From contig NZ_CP083693.1 of NCBI RefSeq assembly GCF_023920105.1, positions 1,009,001 to 1,073,000 of the forward strand: a stretch of 64,000 nucleotides of DNA. The letters are read 5' to 3'. The stretch is from Bartonella taylorii (GTDB taxonomy: Bacteria; Pseudomonadota; Alphaproteobacteria; Rhizobiales; Rhizobiaceae). The notes below the pieces were generated by a model, which saw only the letters and a program-made list of their open reading frames with translations, ran no database searches and was not told the origin of the DNA. A program made the position numbers and the translations under genes. Positions 20,839 through 31,251 of the stretch are shown here, one piece after another (within the stretch, counting starts at the first letter, position 1; every line of letters begins with the position of its first letter).

Positions 20839-21621
20839 TCAGCTAAATACTAATGATACTCTGATAATTTTGTTCACCTTTGCTGGAGGAGGAGGAGGAA
20901 ACGAACCAACACGGTGAAGTGCCGTCATAGCCAATCGGTCAAGTTCCGGATCACCAGCAGAGACCACAACACGGCTAGAAAAAATATTTCCCTGCTTATG
21001 TACCCTAAATTCTAATTTCACCGTTCCTTTTGCACGACTAATACGCTGTTCTACAACATATTTTTTTTGCGTTTCTAATTGTGCCTGTACCTTTGCCAAC
21101 CATTCTACTAATAACGCATCCTCGAGAGCTGCTGTATCGCCGCCCTGACTATTGGTAGACGAACGTACCGCCTTTACAGGGGGCTGCTTTACCATAGCCT
21201 TTGACATCAGTATCGATTTTTTATCGGGGGTTTTATGCTCTACCTTTTGAGGAAAAGTTTTTTCCAAAGATTTGAGAACCGTAAAATCATCTTTTTCCAT
21301 AGTATGCTTTAGCTCTTCCGGCTGAACCTTATCTACTGGTTCTAATATCTCTGACTCCTGCTCTATAAGATCAGGCTGCAACACTTCTGCCTCGGTGCTA
21401 ACATTCGATAGGTCTGTATCAATATCCGGCAAATCTGTATCAGCATCCGAATATACAGTCTCTTGCACAAAAGTTAGCATAATCGTTGGTGAGCGTATGT
21501 CATTACTTACACCAGTAGTATGAAAATAAAACTGTGCTCCTAATGCTATATGCAAAAAGAAAGCGCAAATAAACGCACCAACCCAAAGAATTAATAATCG
21601 CCTTATACTTGCAAAATTCAT
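20839..21621 (-). CDS. tonB: TonB-like energy transducer for heme uptake
   Basis: Connects proton motive force to outer-membrane receptors. I chose the ATG at 21621, which has GGAAG six bases upstream; the open frame extends to 21669 without one. The product of 260 residues has one N-terminal membrane helix (RLLILWVGAFICAFFLHIAL), a long acidic periplasmic linker and a C-terminal TonB domain (GTVKLEFRVHKQGNIFSSRV, then GSFPPPPPAKVN). It is divergent from the hutA receptor and probably serves it. Confidence 0.9.
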   Translation of the reverse strand: MNFASIRRLLILWVGAFICAFFLHIALGAQFYFHTTGVSNDIRSPTIMLTFVQETVYSDADTDLPDIDTDLSNVSTEAEVLQPDLIEQESEILEPVDKVQPEELKHTMEKDDFTVLKSLEKTFPQKVEHKTPDKKSILMSKAMVKQPPVKAVRSSTNSQGGDTAALEDALLVEWLAKVQAQLETQKKYVVEQRISRAKGTVKLEFRVHKQGNIFSSRVVVSAGDPELDRLAMTALHRVGSFPPPPPAKVNKIIRVSLVFS

Positions 21622-21703
21622 AGTTTCTTCCGCCGCTATTCTAGGCTTAATATTGGTGTTCAATTTCATTAAAACAGGCTATTTTGAAATTGCAACTTTT
21701 TTC

Positions 21704-21732
21704 TTGACTGATTTTGTCATGTTTAATATGGT
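21704..21732 (+). promoter_or_regulatory. Candidate promoter for hutA
   Basis: TTGACT at 21704-21709 and TATGGT at 21727-21732 are separated by 17 bases, about 130 bases upstream of the hutA start. An alternative -10 (TAATAT) sits at a poorer spacing. Iron or heme control is expected for such a locus, but I cannot identify an operator. Confidence 0.3.
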
Positions 21733-21864
21733 TCCTCTGTGGTTTTATGCTGAAGTCAAATCACTTTTTTGGGCTGGCTGATTTGCGATTCAGTGAGTCA
21801 AGCATTTTTATGTGTCAAGTTTCGAGCTAGAGAGGGGATGTTTAAGAAAAGGTTATAATGTGTT

Positions 21865-24045
21865 ATGCGAATAAGACGAGAGAATATCCATAAAAGCTGT
21901 GTGATTTTAAGTGCGTTGTCGGTCTGTATACCTTCATTTGTTTTTGCGCAAAACAATGAGAGAGAAGCTGTTACTGAGCTCAAACCAATTGTTATTAAAG
22001 AAAAAAAAGTAGAGGATGCTTCAGATTCAGTAACAATTCTGACCAATCGTAAAATCGCTAAGGATATTGAAGAGAAACAAATCAGTGATGTCCATGAAAT
22101 TAGTCGTCTTGATCCGTCCGCAGCTTATAATTCGGAGAAGAAGAGTTTTGCGATTCGTGGCTTAAGTGCAGACCGTGTTCTTACAACAATGGATGGCATT
22201 GTTCTTCCATGGCTTAATGATATATTTCGTGGCAACAGTGGAAATACAACGTTTGACTTTGGTGCTCTTTCCACATTTGATATTATTCAAGGATCGGACT
22301 CTAGCCTTTATGGGTCTGGTGCACTAGGAGGAGTTGTCGCTTTGCGGACTCTTAATCCTGAAGACCTTATCACTGAAGAAAAGAGTTGGGGTAGTCTTAT
22401 AAAAGGTGGTTATCATTCTGTGAATAATAGTTGGCGCATAGATCAAGCTTTTGCTGTGCGTGCTCAACAAACATTTTTTCTCTTTCAAGGATCCCTCAAG
22501 GAAGGTAATGAGCGAAAAAATATGGGAAACATAGGGGGATATCATGATGAACGTACACGTAAAAATCCCGCTCATTTCGACCAAAATAATTTGCTTTTTA
22601 AAGTTCATCAATATCTTAATGGCAACCACCGTTTTGGTTTTACAGCAGAGCGCTTTGATTATAGCAAAAATACGCATTTATTAAGAATGGACACAAGATA
22701 CTCCCCAGGTTCCGTTTATGAACAGGACAATAAACGCCGTGAACGTCTTTCTCTTTCTTATGATTATAACGGCAACGGAGATGCACTTTTTGATGCGTTT
22801 CATGGACAACTTTATTGGCTAAAACAATCAAATACTGATATTACAAAAGGATTTCGTATTAGAGCACCAAAAGGAGATTTTTTGAGAGATAATCTTGTGC
22901 GTGGTACCAATTATGGTTTAAATGCTCACGCTCTCAAAAAAGTGAGTATTGGTACTGTAAGCCATACGTTAAGGCTTGCTACTAATCTTTTATCATCTCA
23001 ATTTCATCATTATTTACTAGGTAAAGATAATTGTCATTTGGCAGAAAATGCACGGGGATGCCTCTTTGTGCCTGCTAATCGATCAGACTCACCGGATACA
23101 AATAGCTACAGTTTTGGTTTAGCTTTTGAAAATGAAATTGGCTTTGCTCATAATCGTTTCCGTGTAACACCTGGAATTCGTTACGATTGGTATAAACATG
23201 TCCCTCAAAAAACTTCCCCTTATGAGAAAGCATTGATTTCTGACAGATTTCCTCCAGAAAGACATGGTTCACATTTCTCTCCTAAATTACGTGTGGAGTG
23301 GGATATTCGCAATCAAGTGACGCTTTATGCTCAATGGGCGCAAGCTTTTCGTGCACCACGCGTTTCAGAACTCTACGCCTCTTATATCAAGCCATCTGCT
23401 TATTACTCAAAAGGAAACCCTGATCTTAAAGCAGAAACGAGCAATGGATACGATATTGGCGTAAGATATGGAGATAAAAGCTTCGGTGGTTTACTCAGTG
23501 CCTTTGTCAATCAATATAAAAAATTCATAGATACCATAGATAAAGGACCATCAGAAGAATTCCCGTTTAAGCGTTTGCATTACATGAATCGTTGGAGTGT
23601 ACGTATTTCTGGCATAGAAGCAAGAGTACATTTGGCTTTTAATAGTGGATTGCGTAGCAATTTTGCCCTTGTCTATTCGCAAGGAAAAGATCTTGATAAA
23701 AATGAATATCTCGACTCAATTTCACCCTTAAAAACGGTTATTGGATTAGGATATGCAAGAGAATTCTGGGGTGCAAATATCGTACTTACTTCATCTGCGA
23801 AACGTGATAAAGTTGCAAATAAATCTGACTCCCCAAAAGTTCCAGGATATAACGTTATTGATATGTCAGGGTGGTGGAAGCCACTTGGTGAAAAAGGACC
23901 TATTGTAAGAGCTGGTGTTTATAATTTATTCAATACAAAACATTGGAATGCATCTGATCTTCCTTCAGGTGAAAGTGCAAAACCAAATGATTATTATAGC
24001 CAACCTGGTCGTAACTTTAAGGTATCGTTCGTGCAAAAGTTTTAG
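21865..24045 (+). CDS. hutA: TonB-dependent heme receptor
   Basis: Outer-membrane heme receptor of 726 residues. The signal region is VILSALSVCIPSFVFAQ. The plug domain has the pattern SFAIRGLSADRVLTTMDGI and SDSSLYGSGALGGVVALRT. Heme-receptor motifs FRAP and NPDL appear in QAFRAPRVSELYAS and YYSKGNPDLKAETS. The barrel ends in FKVSFVQKF, with the terminal Phe typical of outer-membrane proteins. It heads the heme operon, divergent from tonB. Confidence 0.94.
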   Translation: MRIRRENIHKSCVILSALSVCIPSFVFAQNNEREAVTELKPIVIKEKKVEDASDSVTILTNRKIAKDIEEKQISDVHEISRLDPSAAYNSEKKSFAIRGLSADRVLTTMDGIVLPWLNDIFRGNSGNTTFDFGALSTFDIIQGSDSSLYGSGALGGVVALRTLNPEDLITEEKSWGSLIKGGYHSVNNSWRIDQAFAVRAQQTFFLFQGSLKEGNERKNMGNIGGYHDERTRKNPAHFDQNNLLFKVHQYLNGNHRFGFTAERFDYSKNTHLLRMDTRYSPGSVYEQDNKRRERLSLSYDYNGNGDALFDAFHGQLYWLKQSNTDITKGFRIRAPKGDFLRDNLVRGTNYGLNAHALKKVSIGTVSHTLRLATNLLSSQFHHYLLGKDNCHLAENARGCLFVPANRSDSPDTNSYSFGLAFENEIGFAHNRFRVTPGIRYDWYKHVPQKTSPYEKALISDRFPPERHGSHFSPKLRVEWDIRNQVTLYAQWAQAFRAPRVSELYASYIKPSAYYSKGNPDLKAETSNGYDIGVRYGDKSFGGLLSAFVNQYKKFIDTIDKGPSEEFPFKRLHYMNRWSVRISGIEARVHLAFNSGLRSNFALVYSQGKDLDKNEYLDSISPLKTVIGLGYAREFWGANIVLTSSAKRDKVANKSDSPKVPGYNVIDMSGWWKPLGEKGPIVRAGVYNLFNTKHWNASDLPSGESAKPNDYYSQPGRNFKVSFVQKF

Positions 24046-24310
24046 TCACTTCTGTTAAACATTAGACCAATATAACATTGTATCGGTAAAAGGATAAATT
24101 ATTGTATTTCTATTCTTAGTGTTCTTTAAATCATAAAGACTTGAAAAAAGACTGCAATTTTTCCTAATTTATCGGTTTTTGCTTGTTCTGCTGTTGATAA
24201 TAGGGGCTTATTTGGTAAAGGGTTGAGTTATTCTCTGAAAATAATCAACCCATTGCCTTGTAGTTTAAAGTTTTGAAAGTTAACTCTCTAAAGTAACATA
24301 AGGAAAGCCC

Positions 24311-25357
24311 ATGTCATATACAGCCGAGATGATTATTCGTTTGCGTGAAGAAAAAAAAGAGATGCGGAACCGTGATTTTGCAGTCTCTATTGGTATATCT
24401 GAAGCAGAACTTGTTGCTGCCTATTGTACAATCGGAAAAGCAAAAAGACTACAAACTGATATTGCCACTCTCCTAGAAAATGCTCCTCAACTTGGAACAG
24501 TTATGGCGCTGACACGCAATGAATATGCTGTTCACGAAATAACAGGATGTTTTGAAAAAATTGTTCAAAACCCGCATGTCCCGATTACACTTGGTGAAAT
24601 TGATTTGCGTATCTTTTCAGAACAATGGAAATTTGGTTTTGAATATGATGTAATCGTTCTTGGAAAGCCTACAAAAAGTCTGCAATTTTTTGATCAATAT
24701 GGCGTTGCTATTTTAAAAATCTATTCTAAAGATGCTACAAATATGGAAAAATGGAGTGAACTTGTTGAAAAGTTGCTTCATGAAGACCAATCATCTGTTC
24801 TTGATATCCTTTCCACTTCCACCACAACTCAATATAATAATACTACAGAGTTGAATATTGAACAGTTCCAAAATCGTTGGCGGAAAATGACTGATGTGCA
24901 TCAACTTCATGAAATTATTTCTGAATTTAAAATTAACCGACATGATGCTGTAAAATATGCAGGTAGTGAATTTGCCAATGAATTAGGAGTAGAAGCTATT
25001 GAAATAATGCTTAATCAAGTCGCACAGCAAGAAATACCTATTATGTGCTTTATTGGGAATAGAGGGTGTATCCAAATTTTCAGTGGACAAGTAACAAACA
25101 TTAAGCAAATGGGACCATGGCTTAATGTTCTTGATCACAAATTCGATATGCATTTGTTACTTTCTGGAGTAGATAAAGTATGGCACGTTCGCAAACCTAC
25201 GAGTGATGGTTATGTCAGTTCACTTGAAGTTTTCGATAAGAATGGCGAGATGATTGTCCAGTTCTTTGGTATGCGAAAGGAAGGTCAAGAAGAACGTGAG
25301 GATTGGCGCTCTTTATTGAATAGTTTGCCCTCATATAGAGAAACAGAAATTGCCTAG
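24311..25357 (+). CDS. hemS: Heme-handling protein HemS/HmuS
   Basis: A 348-residue cytoplasmic heme-binding or heme-degrading protein of the HemS/HmuS/ChuS family. The two-fold repeat is visible: GTVMALTRNEYAVHEITGCF in the first half corresponds to EIPIMCFIGNRGCIQIFSG in the second. The C-terminal part has VWHVRKPTSDGYVSSLEVF, the usual family motif. Located between the receptor and the ABC transporter genes. Confidence 0.92.
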   Translation: MSYTAEMIIRLREEKKEMRNRDFAVSIGISEAELVAAYCTIGKAKRLQTDIATLLENAPQLGTVMALTRNEYAVHEITGCFEKIVQNPHVPITLGEIDLRIFSEQWKFGFEYDVIVLGKPTKSLQFFDQYGVAILKIYSKDATNMEKWSELVEKLLHEDQSSVLDILSTSTTTQYNNTTELNIEQFQNRWRKMTDVHQLHEIISEFKINRHDAVKYAGSEFANELGVEAIEIMLNQVAQQEIPIMCFIGNRGCIQIFSGQVTNIKQMGPWLNVLDHKFDMHLLLSGVDKVWHVRKPTSDGYVSSLEVFDKNGEMIVQFFGMRKEGQEEREDWRSLLNSLPSYRETEIA

Positions 25358-25372
25358 AAAGGTAAATCCGAC

Positions 25373-26275
25373 ATGCTTACACTTTTTTTGCGTAGACTAT
25401 CGAGCTTTTTTCTTATTTTTATATTGCCTTCTCTTTCTCCCTTTTCTCAACCAGTAATTGCTGAACCTACAACACACTTTTCTGAAAATGCGCGTATTGT
25501 CTCTATTGGTGGTTCTCTTACAGAAATCGTTTATGCATTGGGAGCTCAAGATCAACTTGTCGCCCGTGATAGTACAAGCGTTTATCCACAAGATGCACTT
25601 AAACTTCCTGTGCTTGGGTATATGCGTGCTCTTTCACCTGAAGGTGTTTTATCACTTGCTCCAGAAGGCATATTGCTCGTTGAAGGAAGCGGCCCTCCTT
25701 CCACAATTGATATTCTTAAAAAAACATCTATCCCTCTAGTGATCATACCAGAGAATTACTCCCGCGAGAATGTTATAGAGAAGATTCGTCTTGTTGGTAA
25801 AGCCATTCATCGTGAAGCACAAGCCGCTGAATTAATTAAAAAAATAAGCCGTGACTTTGTGGATAATGATGCACTTCTAGCAAAAGTGACAAAACCAAAG
25901 CGTGTTCTTTTTGTTTTTTCTGTACAAAATGGGCGCGTTATGGCATCTGGAACAGACACAGCTGCAGATGGCATGATAAAACTTTCCGGTGGTATCAATG
26001 CCATCACCGATTACAAAGGGTATAAGCTACTGAATAGCGAAGCATTATTAAAATCAAACCCTGATGTTATTTTGCTTGTGAAGCATGGTAAGAGATCCAC
26101 TTCCCTTGAAAAGATTTTAGCTATACCAGCAGTTCAAGCAACAAATGCAGCAAAAAATCATGCCATTAAACAGATGGATGCTATGTATTTTTTAGGATTT
26201 GGTCCACGCACTGCAGATGCATCGAGAGAACTCATTAATATACTTTATGGTGCAAACAAAAATGGTAAGAGCTGA
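25373..26275 (+). CDS. hutB: Hemin ABC transporter substrate-binding protein
   Basis: A 300-residue periplasmic binding protein (HutB/HmuT). A signal peptide (LSSFFLIFILPSLSPFSQPV) precedes RIVSIGGSLTEIVYALGA, the usual BtuF/HmuT opening, and VARDSTSVYPQDALKLPVLG. It delivers heme to the HutC-HmuV transporter. Starts 15 bases after hemS. Confidence 0.94.
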   Translation: MLTLFLRRLSSFFLIFILPSLSPFSQPVIAEPTTHFSENARIVSIGGSLTEIVYALGAQDQLVARDSTSVYPQDALKLPVLGYMRALSPEGVLSLAPEGILLVEGSGPPSTIDILKKTSIPLVIIPENYSRENVIEKIRLVGKAIHREAQAAELIKKISRDFVDNDALLAKVTKPKRVLFVFSVQNGRVMASGTDTAADGMIKLSGGINAITDYKGYKLLNSEALLKSNPDVILLVKHGKRSTSLEKILAIPAVQATNAAKNHAIKQMDAMYFLGFGPRTADASRELINILYGANKNGKS

Positions 26276-26280
26276 TAGAA

Positions 26281-27378
26281 ATGATAGATAGTACATCCAT
26301 AATGTATGCACCTAAAACAAAAGAAAGTAAAAAAATAGACCGTGTGAATTTGAGAAAGATTGTATTATTGGGTCTCATCATATTCCTCATCTTCAGCATT
26401 TTTGCTGGGATTTTGAATGGTGCTTCAAACGTTTCTTTCTTTGATTTTCTTTATGTAACGCTTACGCAAGACTTTTCAGTAAGTAGCAAAACGCGTGATT
26501 ATCTCGTGCTTATCGATATTAGGCTTCCCCGTGTTATCTTGGGGTTACTAATTGGATCAGCTTTAGCTGTCTCTGGTGTACTCATGCAGGGGCTTTTCCG
26601 TAATCCTCTCGCAGATCCTGGGATTGTAGGCGTATCAGCAGGTGCAGGTCTTGGCGCTGTTTTAGCAATTGTTGTCGGTATTGCCTTTCCTGCTTCATTG
26701 GCACATTTGCTAGAACCTTATAACGTTATCATAGGTGCCTTTTTGGGTGGACTTCTTTCAACAATTATTCTTTATACAATAGCAACGCGTCATAATTTTA
26801 CTTCTATTGCAACAATGCTTCTTGCAGGTATTGCTCTTGGTGCTTTAAGCAGTGCTGTTGTGGGAACACTCATCTTTATCGCAAATGATCAACAACTTCG
26901 TGATATTACTTTTTGGAGTCTTGGCTCTCTTGCAGGTGCCACGTGGTTGAAAGTTTGGCTAGTTCTCCCTTTTATCTGTGTTGGTCTTCTGTTTTCGCCC
27001 CTTTTATCACGAGCGCTTAATGCTCTTGCTCTTGGAGAAGCCGTTGCTGGCCATATTGGTTTCCATATTCAGAATATTAAAAACATTGCTATTCTTCTTG
27101 TTGCGCTTATGTGTGGTAGCGCAGTTGCTGTCAGTGGTGGTATTGGTTTTATCGGTATTGTTGTTCCACATATTTTGCGTCAGCTGATTGGTCCCGATCA
27201 CCGTTATCTTATTCCCTGTTCTGCTCTTTTAGGGGCAGCATTACTTATTTTTGCTGATACCTTTGCACGCTTAATTGTTGCCCCTGCAGAATTACCAATT
27301 GGAATCGTTACAGCGCTTTTTGGGGCACCTTTTTTCCTGTGGATCCTTATCTGCAAACGAGGAACAAATTTTTCATGA
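26281..27378 (+). CDS. hutC: Hemin ABC transporter permease
   Basis: A 365-residue FecCD/BtuC-family permease with about ten membrane segments. Characteristic motifs are IRLPRVILGLLIGSALAVSG, QGLFRNPLADPGIVGVSAG and GGIGFIGIVVPHILRQLIG. Starts five bases after hutB. Its stop overlaps the start of hmuV (ATGA). Confidence 0.95.
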   Translation: MIDSTSIMYAPKTKESKKIDRVNLRKIVLLGLIIFLIFSIFAGILNGASNVSFFDFLYVTLTQDFSVSSKTRDYLVLIDIRLPRVILGLLIGSALAVSGVLMQGLFRNPLADPGIVGVSAGAGLGAVLAIVVGIAFPASLAHLLEPYNVIIGAFLGGLLSTIILYTIATRHNFTSIATMLLAGIALGALSSAVVGTLIFIANDQQLRDITFWSLGSLAGATWLKVWLVLPFICVGLLFSPLLSRALNALALGEAVAGHIGFHIQNIKNIAILLVALMCGSAVAVSGGIGFIGIVVPHILRQLIGPDHRYLIPCSALLGAALLIFADTFARLIVAPAELPIGIVTALFGAPFFLWILICKRGTNFS

Positions 27379-28169
27379 TTGAAGCAACCAATATTTGCGT
27401 TCAACGCGGAAACAAACAGATTCTTAATCATATTGCCCTTCAAGCAAAAAGTGGTGATCTTACCATTATTATCGGTCCCAATGGATCTGGAAAAAGTACT
27501 TTCGTCAAAGCACTGAGTGGAGAGCTTCCCTACAGTGGAAAAATCACCTTGAATGGTTATGATGTTAGCCAAACAAAAACTTATGAAATGGCAAAAATGC
27601 GCGCAGTGTTACCACAATCAACAATGCTAGTATTTCCATTCTTAGTCCATGAAGTTGTAGAACTTGGTCTTTCTGTAAACCAATTCGCCATCACAAAAAC
27701 CGAATTACAAAATCTTACTCAAAAAGCTTTAGAATGCGTTGACCTTGCTGACTATGGCAACCGATATTATCATCAATTATCAGGAGGGGAACAAGCTAGA
27801 GTACAACTTGCTCGTGTCCTTTGCCAAATATGGGAGCCCGTTTATAATGGAGTTTCTCGTTGGATGATATTAGATGAACCTATTGCAAGCCTCGATATAC
27901 AACATCAGCTGGTTGTTATGGATATTGCTAAAAACTTTGCCCGTTGTGGTGGTGGCGTTCTTGCTGTTCTTCATGATCTCAATCTTGCCGCACATTATGC
28001 AGATAAGATGATATTGCTAAAGCAGGGAGAGATTTATTGCGAAGGAAGTGCCTCTACTGTTCTGACAACGCAAAATCTCCGCGAAGTTTATCACTGTGCT
28101 TTAATTGTTTCTGAATTGCCTAAAGCAGATATTCCGTTTATACTGCCTCAAACGGCATCCTACCTATGA
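27375..28169 (+). CDS. hmuV: Hemin ABC transporter ATPase
   Basis: A 264-residue ABC ATPase when started at 27375, on the ATGA overlap with hutC; the open frame from 27339 is a read-back into hutC. Walker A is IIGPNGSGKSTFVKAL, the signature is LSGGEQARVQLARVL and Walker B is WMILDEPIASLD. HmuV-type length and C-terminus. Confidence 0.95.
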   Translation: MIEATNICVQRGNKQILNHIALQAKSGDLTIIIGPNGSGKSTFVKALSGELPYSGKITLNGYDVSQTKTYEMAKMRAVLPQSTMLVFPFLVHEVVELGLSVNQFAITKTELQNLTQKALECVDLADYGNRYYHQLSGGEQARVQLARVLCQIWEPVYNGVSRWMILDEPIASLDIQHQLVVMDIAKNFARCGGGVLAVLHDLNLAAHYADKMILLKQGEIYCEGSASTVLTTQNLREVYHCALIVSELPKADIPFILPQTASYL

Positions 28170-28960
28170 AATAACATACTTTTCTGAAAATCCGTTTGCC
28201 TAAATCAAAGAGTTAAGGGCATGGCAAAATAAAATACACAGATACGTTCAAGAGTTATTTTGTCTTTAAATGAATTCTTTTCTGTCTTGTAGTATGTTAC
28301 CCTTTGAAGAGGAACATACGTCCCCAAAAACACTTCAGAAAAGAAAGCGTGCGTGTTTCAAAGCCTTCAAGGTTTTACTTAATAAAAACCTTTGAGACTT
28401 TGTTGTGCTGCTACATTTTCTTTTCATAATATAAATAGGAATTACTCCTCTCTTCCTATCACTCTAATCTTTATAAAAATGACGTAAAAAATGCACGTAA
28501 ATGCTTTTGTAATAATAAGAAGGCGTAAAGTCAGATATATTATTGCCATTGTTTTGCTAAATACTTGATAGAAATTTAGTATCTCTTTTCAAGACATCGC
28601 AGATTTATTTATGACTTTATGGCGTTTATTTGCCTATAAAGACGCATATTTTATCTGTTATTGTAAATAGATAATATAGTAATTTATAATAATAATTTAT
28701 CAAATTTTATATTGAATGAGCGCGCCTGATACAGCAATGTTTTCTCATTTACAACTTATTTTTTTGTAATAAGTTATACTCTTAGCCCTACAAGTATTTG
28801 AAATTGCTTTAAGATCACCCAAAAAAGAGCGTTTTTAAACACTCTCAAGTATCTTATTAATGCACATGAACCCTTTTATTATTGGCATAAAAGTAACGCG
28901 AACTTACTCCGCGTTAACAAAATCATCAATGACGAATAGATTATTTATTAGCCAATAGCC
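28170..28960. other. Intergenic region with one palindromic stem
   Basis: About 790 AT-rich bases between hmuV and the phage tail-collar gene, which converge. Apart from the stem at 28367-28395 I see no coding frame, tRNA or recognised element. Confidence 0.5.
28367..28395. repeat. Imperfect inverted repeat downstream of hmuV
   Basis: TCAAGGTTTT faces AAAACCTTTGA across a short AT loop, giving a near-perfect stem. There is no clear T-run after it, so it is only a possible transcription terminator for the heme operon. Confidence 0.3.
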
Positions 28961-29941
28961 TTATGATTTTATGGCATAGACAACAGTTGTATTAACAGGT
29001 CGCGTTTCTACCTCACCCGTTGAAGAAAGAGTTACTTTGTGCGTGTGCGCACCAGCGGTTTGTGTTGTCCCTGTCGTCGTTTCATAGTGATAAGAAGGAT
29101 TCCTTCTGCCAATATCATTGGCACTCCACCCAACTCCAGCATACTGAAAATTGTGCGTATGCTCACCTGCCTCTTCAATGGTGCAAATATGCGTATGTGA
29201 TTTAATGCTATCCTGCTGCTCATCTGCAAACAGTCTATCTGCGTCCAGACCGCGACCATCATCAAACCCGCGTAAAAACATTCCTCTAAAATCAGGAACT
29301 TTAAAAGTTGTATCACTATCTTTTCCCCATTTATCACCTATTGCATTGAATAATTGCGGATAATCTTTGCGTTTATAGGTAGCACCATCGCATAAAAGCC
29401 AACCGTTTGGCACTTCTTGCATAGCAAATGTAGCAATAAACCCTGAGGGAAAGGTTTCTATCTTTGGTGGTGGAAGAGGTGTAGGATTTAATAGATACCA
29501 ACCATCATGATCTACCATTGAAACATTGCCATTATATACTATTTCATAGATGCCATTTGTTTGTAGCTCTCCCCCTTCTAATGGGATAACACCTGCACTG
29601 GTTGTTTTATAGAGTGGCTTTTCCCCTAAGTTATTAACTGTTATCGTCGTCGTGCCAATGTTCACACCGCGAGACTTAAAACGTATGATGACATCATTTT
29701 TATATTTCGCTATAGGTGAAGCTGTTTTCAACGTGATCAATGTTGTTTTATCTTCTGCGTTTACCATAAAATTTGAGCTAATAGAGCCACCACTATCTGC
29801 AAGATATTCACGCACACGCTGCATCATCGCCCGCGCACTATCATTGACAGAACTAGGTGGCTGACCTTCTGCCCAATTAATGATACTATCTGAATGAGCA
29901 TTTTCATCGGCCTTTAGTGACCAATCGTAAATATCAGACAT
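28961..29941 (-). CDS. Phage tail-collar/tail fibre protein
   Basis: A 326-residue protein with a C-terminal tail-collar domain: FIATFAMQEVPNGWLLCDG, then YPQLFNAIGDKWG and VPDFRGMFLRGFDDGRG. His-rich stretches (KSHTHICTIEEAGEHTHNF, GAHTHKV) are typical of metal-threaded fibre tips. The N-terminus DWSLKADENAHSDSIINWAE resembles short phage fibres. It appears intact but stands among degraded phage sequence; its start overlaps by one base the stop of a broken upstream frame. Confidence 0.85.
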   Translation of the reverse strand: MSDIYDWSLKADENAHSDSIINWAEGQPPSSVNDSARAMMQRVREYLADSGGSISSNFMVNAEDKTTLITLKTASPIAKYKNDVIIRFKSRGVNIGTTTITVNNLGEKPLYKTTSAGVIPLEGGELQTNGIYEIVYNGNVSMVDHDGWYLLNPTPLPPPKIETFPSGFIATFAMQEVPNGWLLCDGATYKRKDYPQLFNAIGDKWGKDSDTTFKVPDFRGMFLRGFDDGRGLDADRLFADEQQDSIKSHTHICTIEEAGEHTHNFQYAGVGWSANDIGRRNPSYHYETTTGTTQTAGAHTHKVTLSSTGEVETRPVNTTVVYAIKS

Positions 29942-30060
29942 TATAATCCCCCCTTATTCTCTAATAACTCTTCTAGAAATTTCCCTTCTATGCACCAGAA
30001 CGCAACTCTCCCACAACCATTCGTTGATACATTACGTACTGCTCCACCACCCGTGTTGAT
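29941..30060 (-). pseudogene. 3' remnant of a phage-type gene upstream of the tail-collar gene
   Basis: The minus strand reads NTGGGAVRNVSTNGCGRV, then AFWCIEGKFLEELLENKGGL, before a TAA that overlaps the tail-collar start (TAATG). An in-frame stop lies directly upstream, and two other short coding-like frames follow up to about 30180 (one reads MLGKVITLQGEALRLIL). The overlap with the next gene is the normal phage style, so this was probably the preceding tail gene, now decayed. Confidence 0.5.
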
Positions 30061-30639
30061 TTATTTTATTTTTTTACTCCCTCCAATTAAATAAATTAAA
30101 TCCACTGCACTTTGATTTATAATATCAGTCTCAATGCCTCTCCTTGCAATGTAATCACTTTACCTAACATTACTCACTTATTGTTGCTTCGTTTGTAGTT
30201 ATGCGATTATATTTTCAATGTTTTTTATCTTATTGCAAAGTTTACAAATATTGTTCATAAAATCCCTTGTTATGGATTTTATATAATCATCATCGAATAT
30301 AATAACTTATAAGACTCATAGGAAACTACTAACGTATTTTGACTTTTAATGAGACTTGCTCCATTTTCTGGTGTTTTCAATATGTTCAAACTTTCCAGTC
30401 AGAAATACTCTATACTATCTCTCTTATGTTTCATCTCTATACTTTGAACAAATAACCTCTGTCTCTTAGCCTGTGGTTGCATAACTTTCATAGTTTGTTT
30501 TGCTTCATCTTCATTTTAAATAAGCTATGATTTTTTTGACTGCTATCTGTATTAAAAAAATTCAAAAGTTTGTTTCGGATTTTTTGCACGGTGCATCATA
30601 TTTTTATTTGCACCCAAATACCTTTTAAAACATAAAATA

Positions 30640-30795
30640 CACATCACGTATCTTCATAAAATCTGAAGGATGTATCCGATTTCTTTACGTGAATTGAAAA
30701 ATGCAAACATGTGCCCCCGCCTTCTATAAAATACGCATCACTGATCTTTGAAAACCAATGGGCTGTAATCACCTACTGCCCTCCCACACTTAACG
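30640..30795 (-). pseudogene. Decayed phage-like coding fragment
   Basis: Two coding-like pieces occur in different frames: AVGDYSPLVFKDQ and, after a shift, AYFIEGGGTCLHFSIHVKKS followed by DTSFRFYEDT and a stop. The composition suggests a former tail fibre or similar structural protein; the identity is not known. Confidence 0.35.
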
Positions 30796-30941
30796 CAACT
30801 ACCTCTCTATAGATTTTATTATATATAAAATTCTTTTGCAAGAACAATAAACTCTTCTGAACAACATCTTGCAATTATTAGTATTCACCCTCCTCATCAC
30901 AATACTAGAGTAAGCATTCACCAAATAGATAATCTCTCAAC

Positions 30942-31034
30942 CTAATAATAATTCTTTACAAAGTCATAGCTTTCAATGGCCCATTTAATCTCCTCCAAGG
31001 AACTTTCGGCGCGAAAATTCTGAAACTTATGCTC
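30942..31034 (-). pseudogene. Short remnant frame in the decayed phage region
   Basis: Reads EHKFQNFRAESSLEEIKWAI, then ESYDFVKNYY and a stop. A GGAGGGATATAGGAG purine stretch lies upstream but no start codon follows. It looks like the end of a small phage gene. Confidence 0.35.
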
Positions 31035-31105
31035 CTATATCCCTCCAATACCTAATTTATGGCTTTTTAAAGTTTCTACCAAAGTATAAAATCTTGTTTT
31101 TAATT

Positions 31106-31190
31106 ACTCTTTCCTCCAAAGCCACACGTACCCACTGCCTTGCCTCTAGGAATCGATATAAGCTTTGATACAACCTTATTCTATATCTGG
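31106..31190 (-). pseudogene. Short Gly-rich remnant frame
   Basis: Reads NKVVSKLISIPRGKAVGTCG, then FGGKSN and a stop, with no start codon in frame. Probably another piece of the former phage tail region. Confidence 0.25.
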
Positions 31191-31251
31191 TCGTCATTTA
31201 CCAAAAGCGTGACGGGCACACTCCCTATTATCCTAATAGCAAGATACTGAT

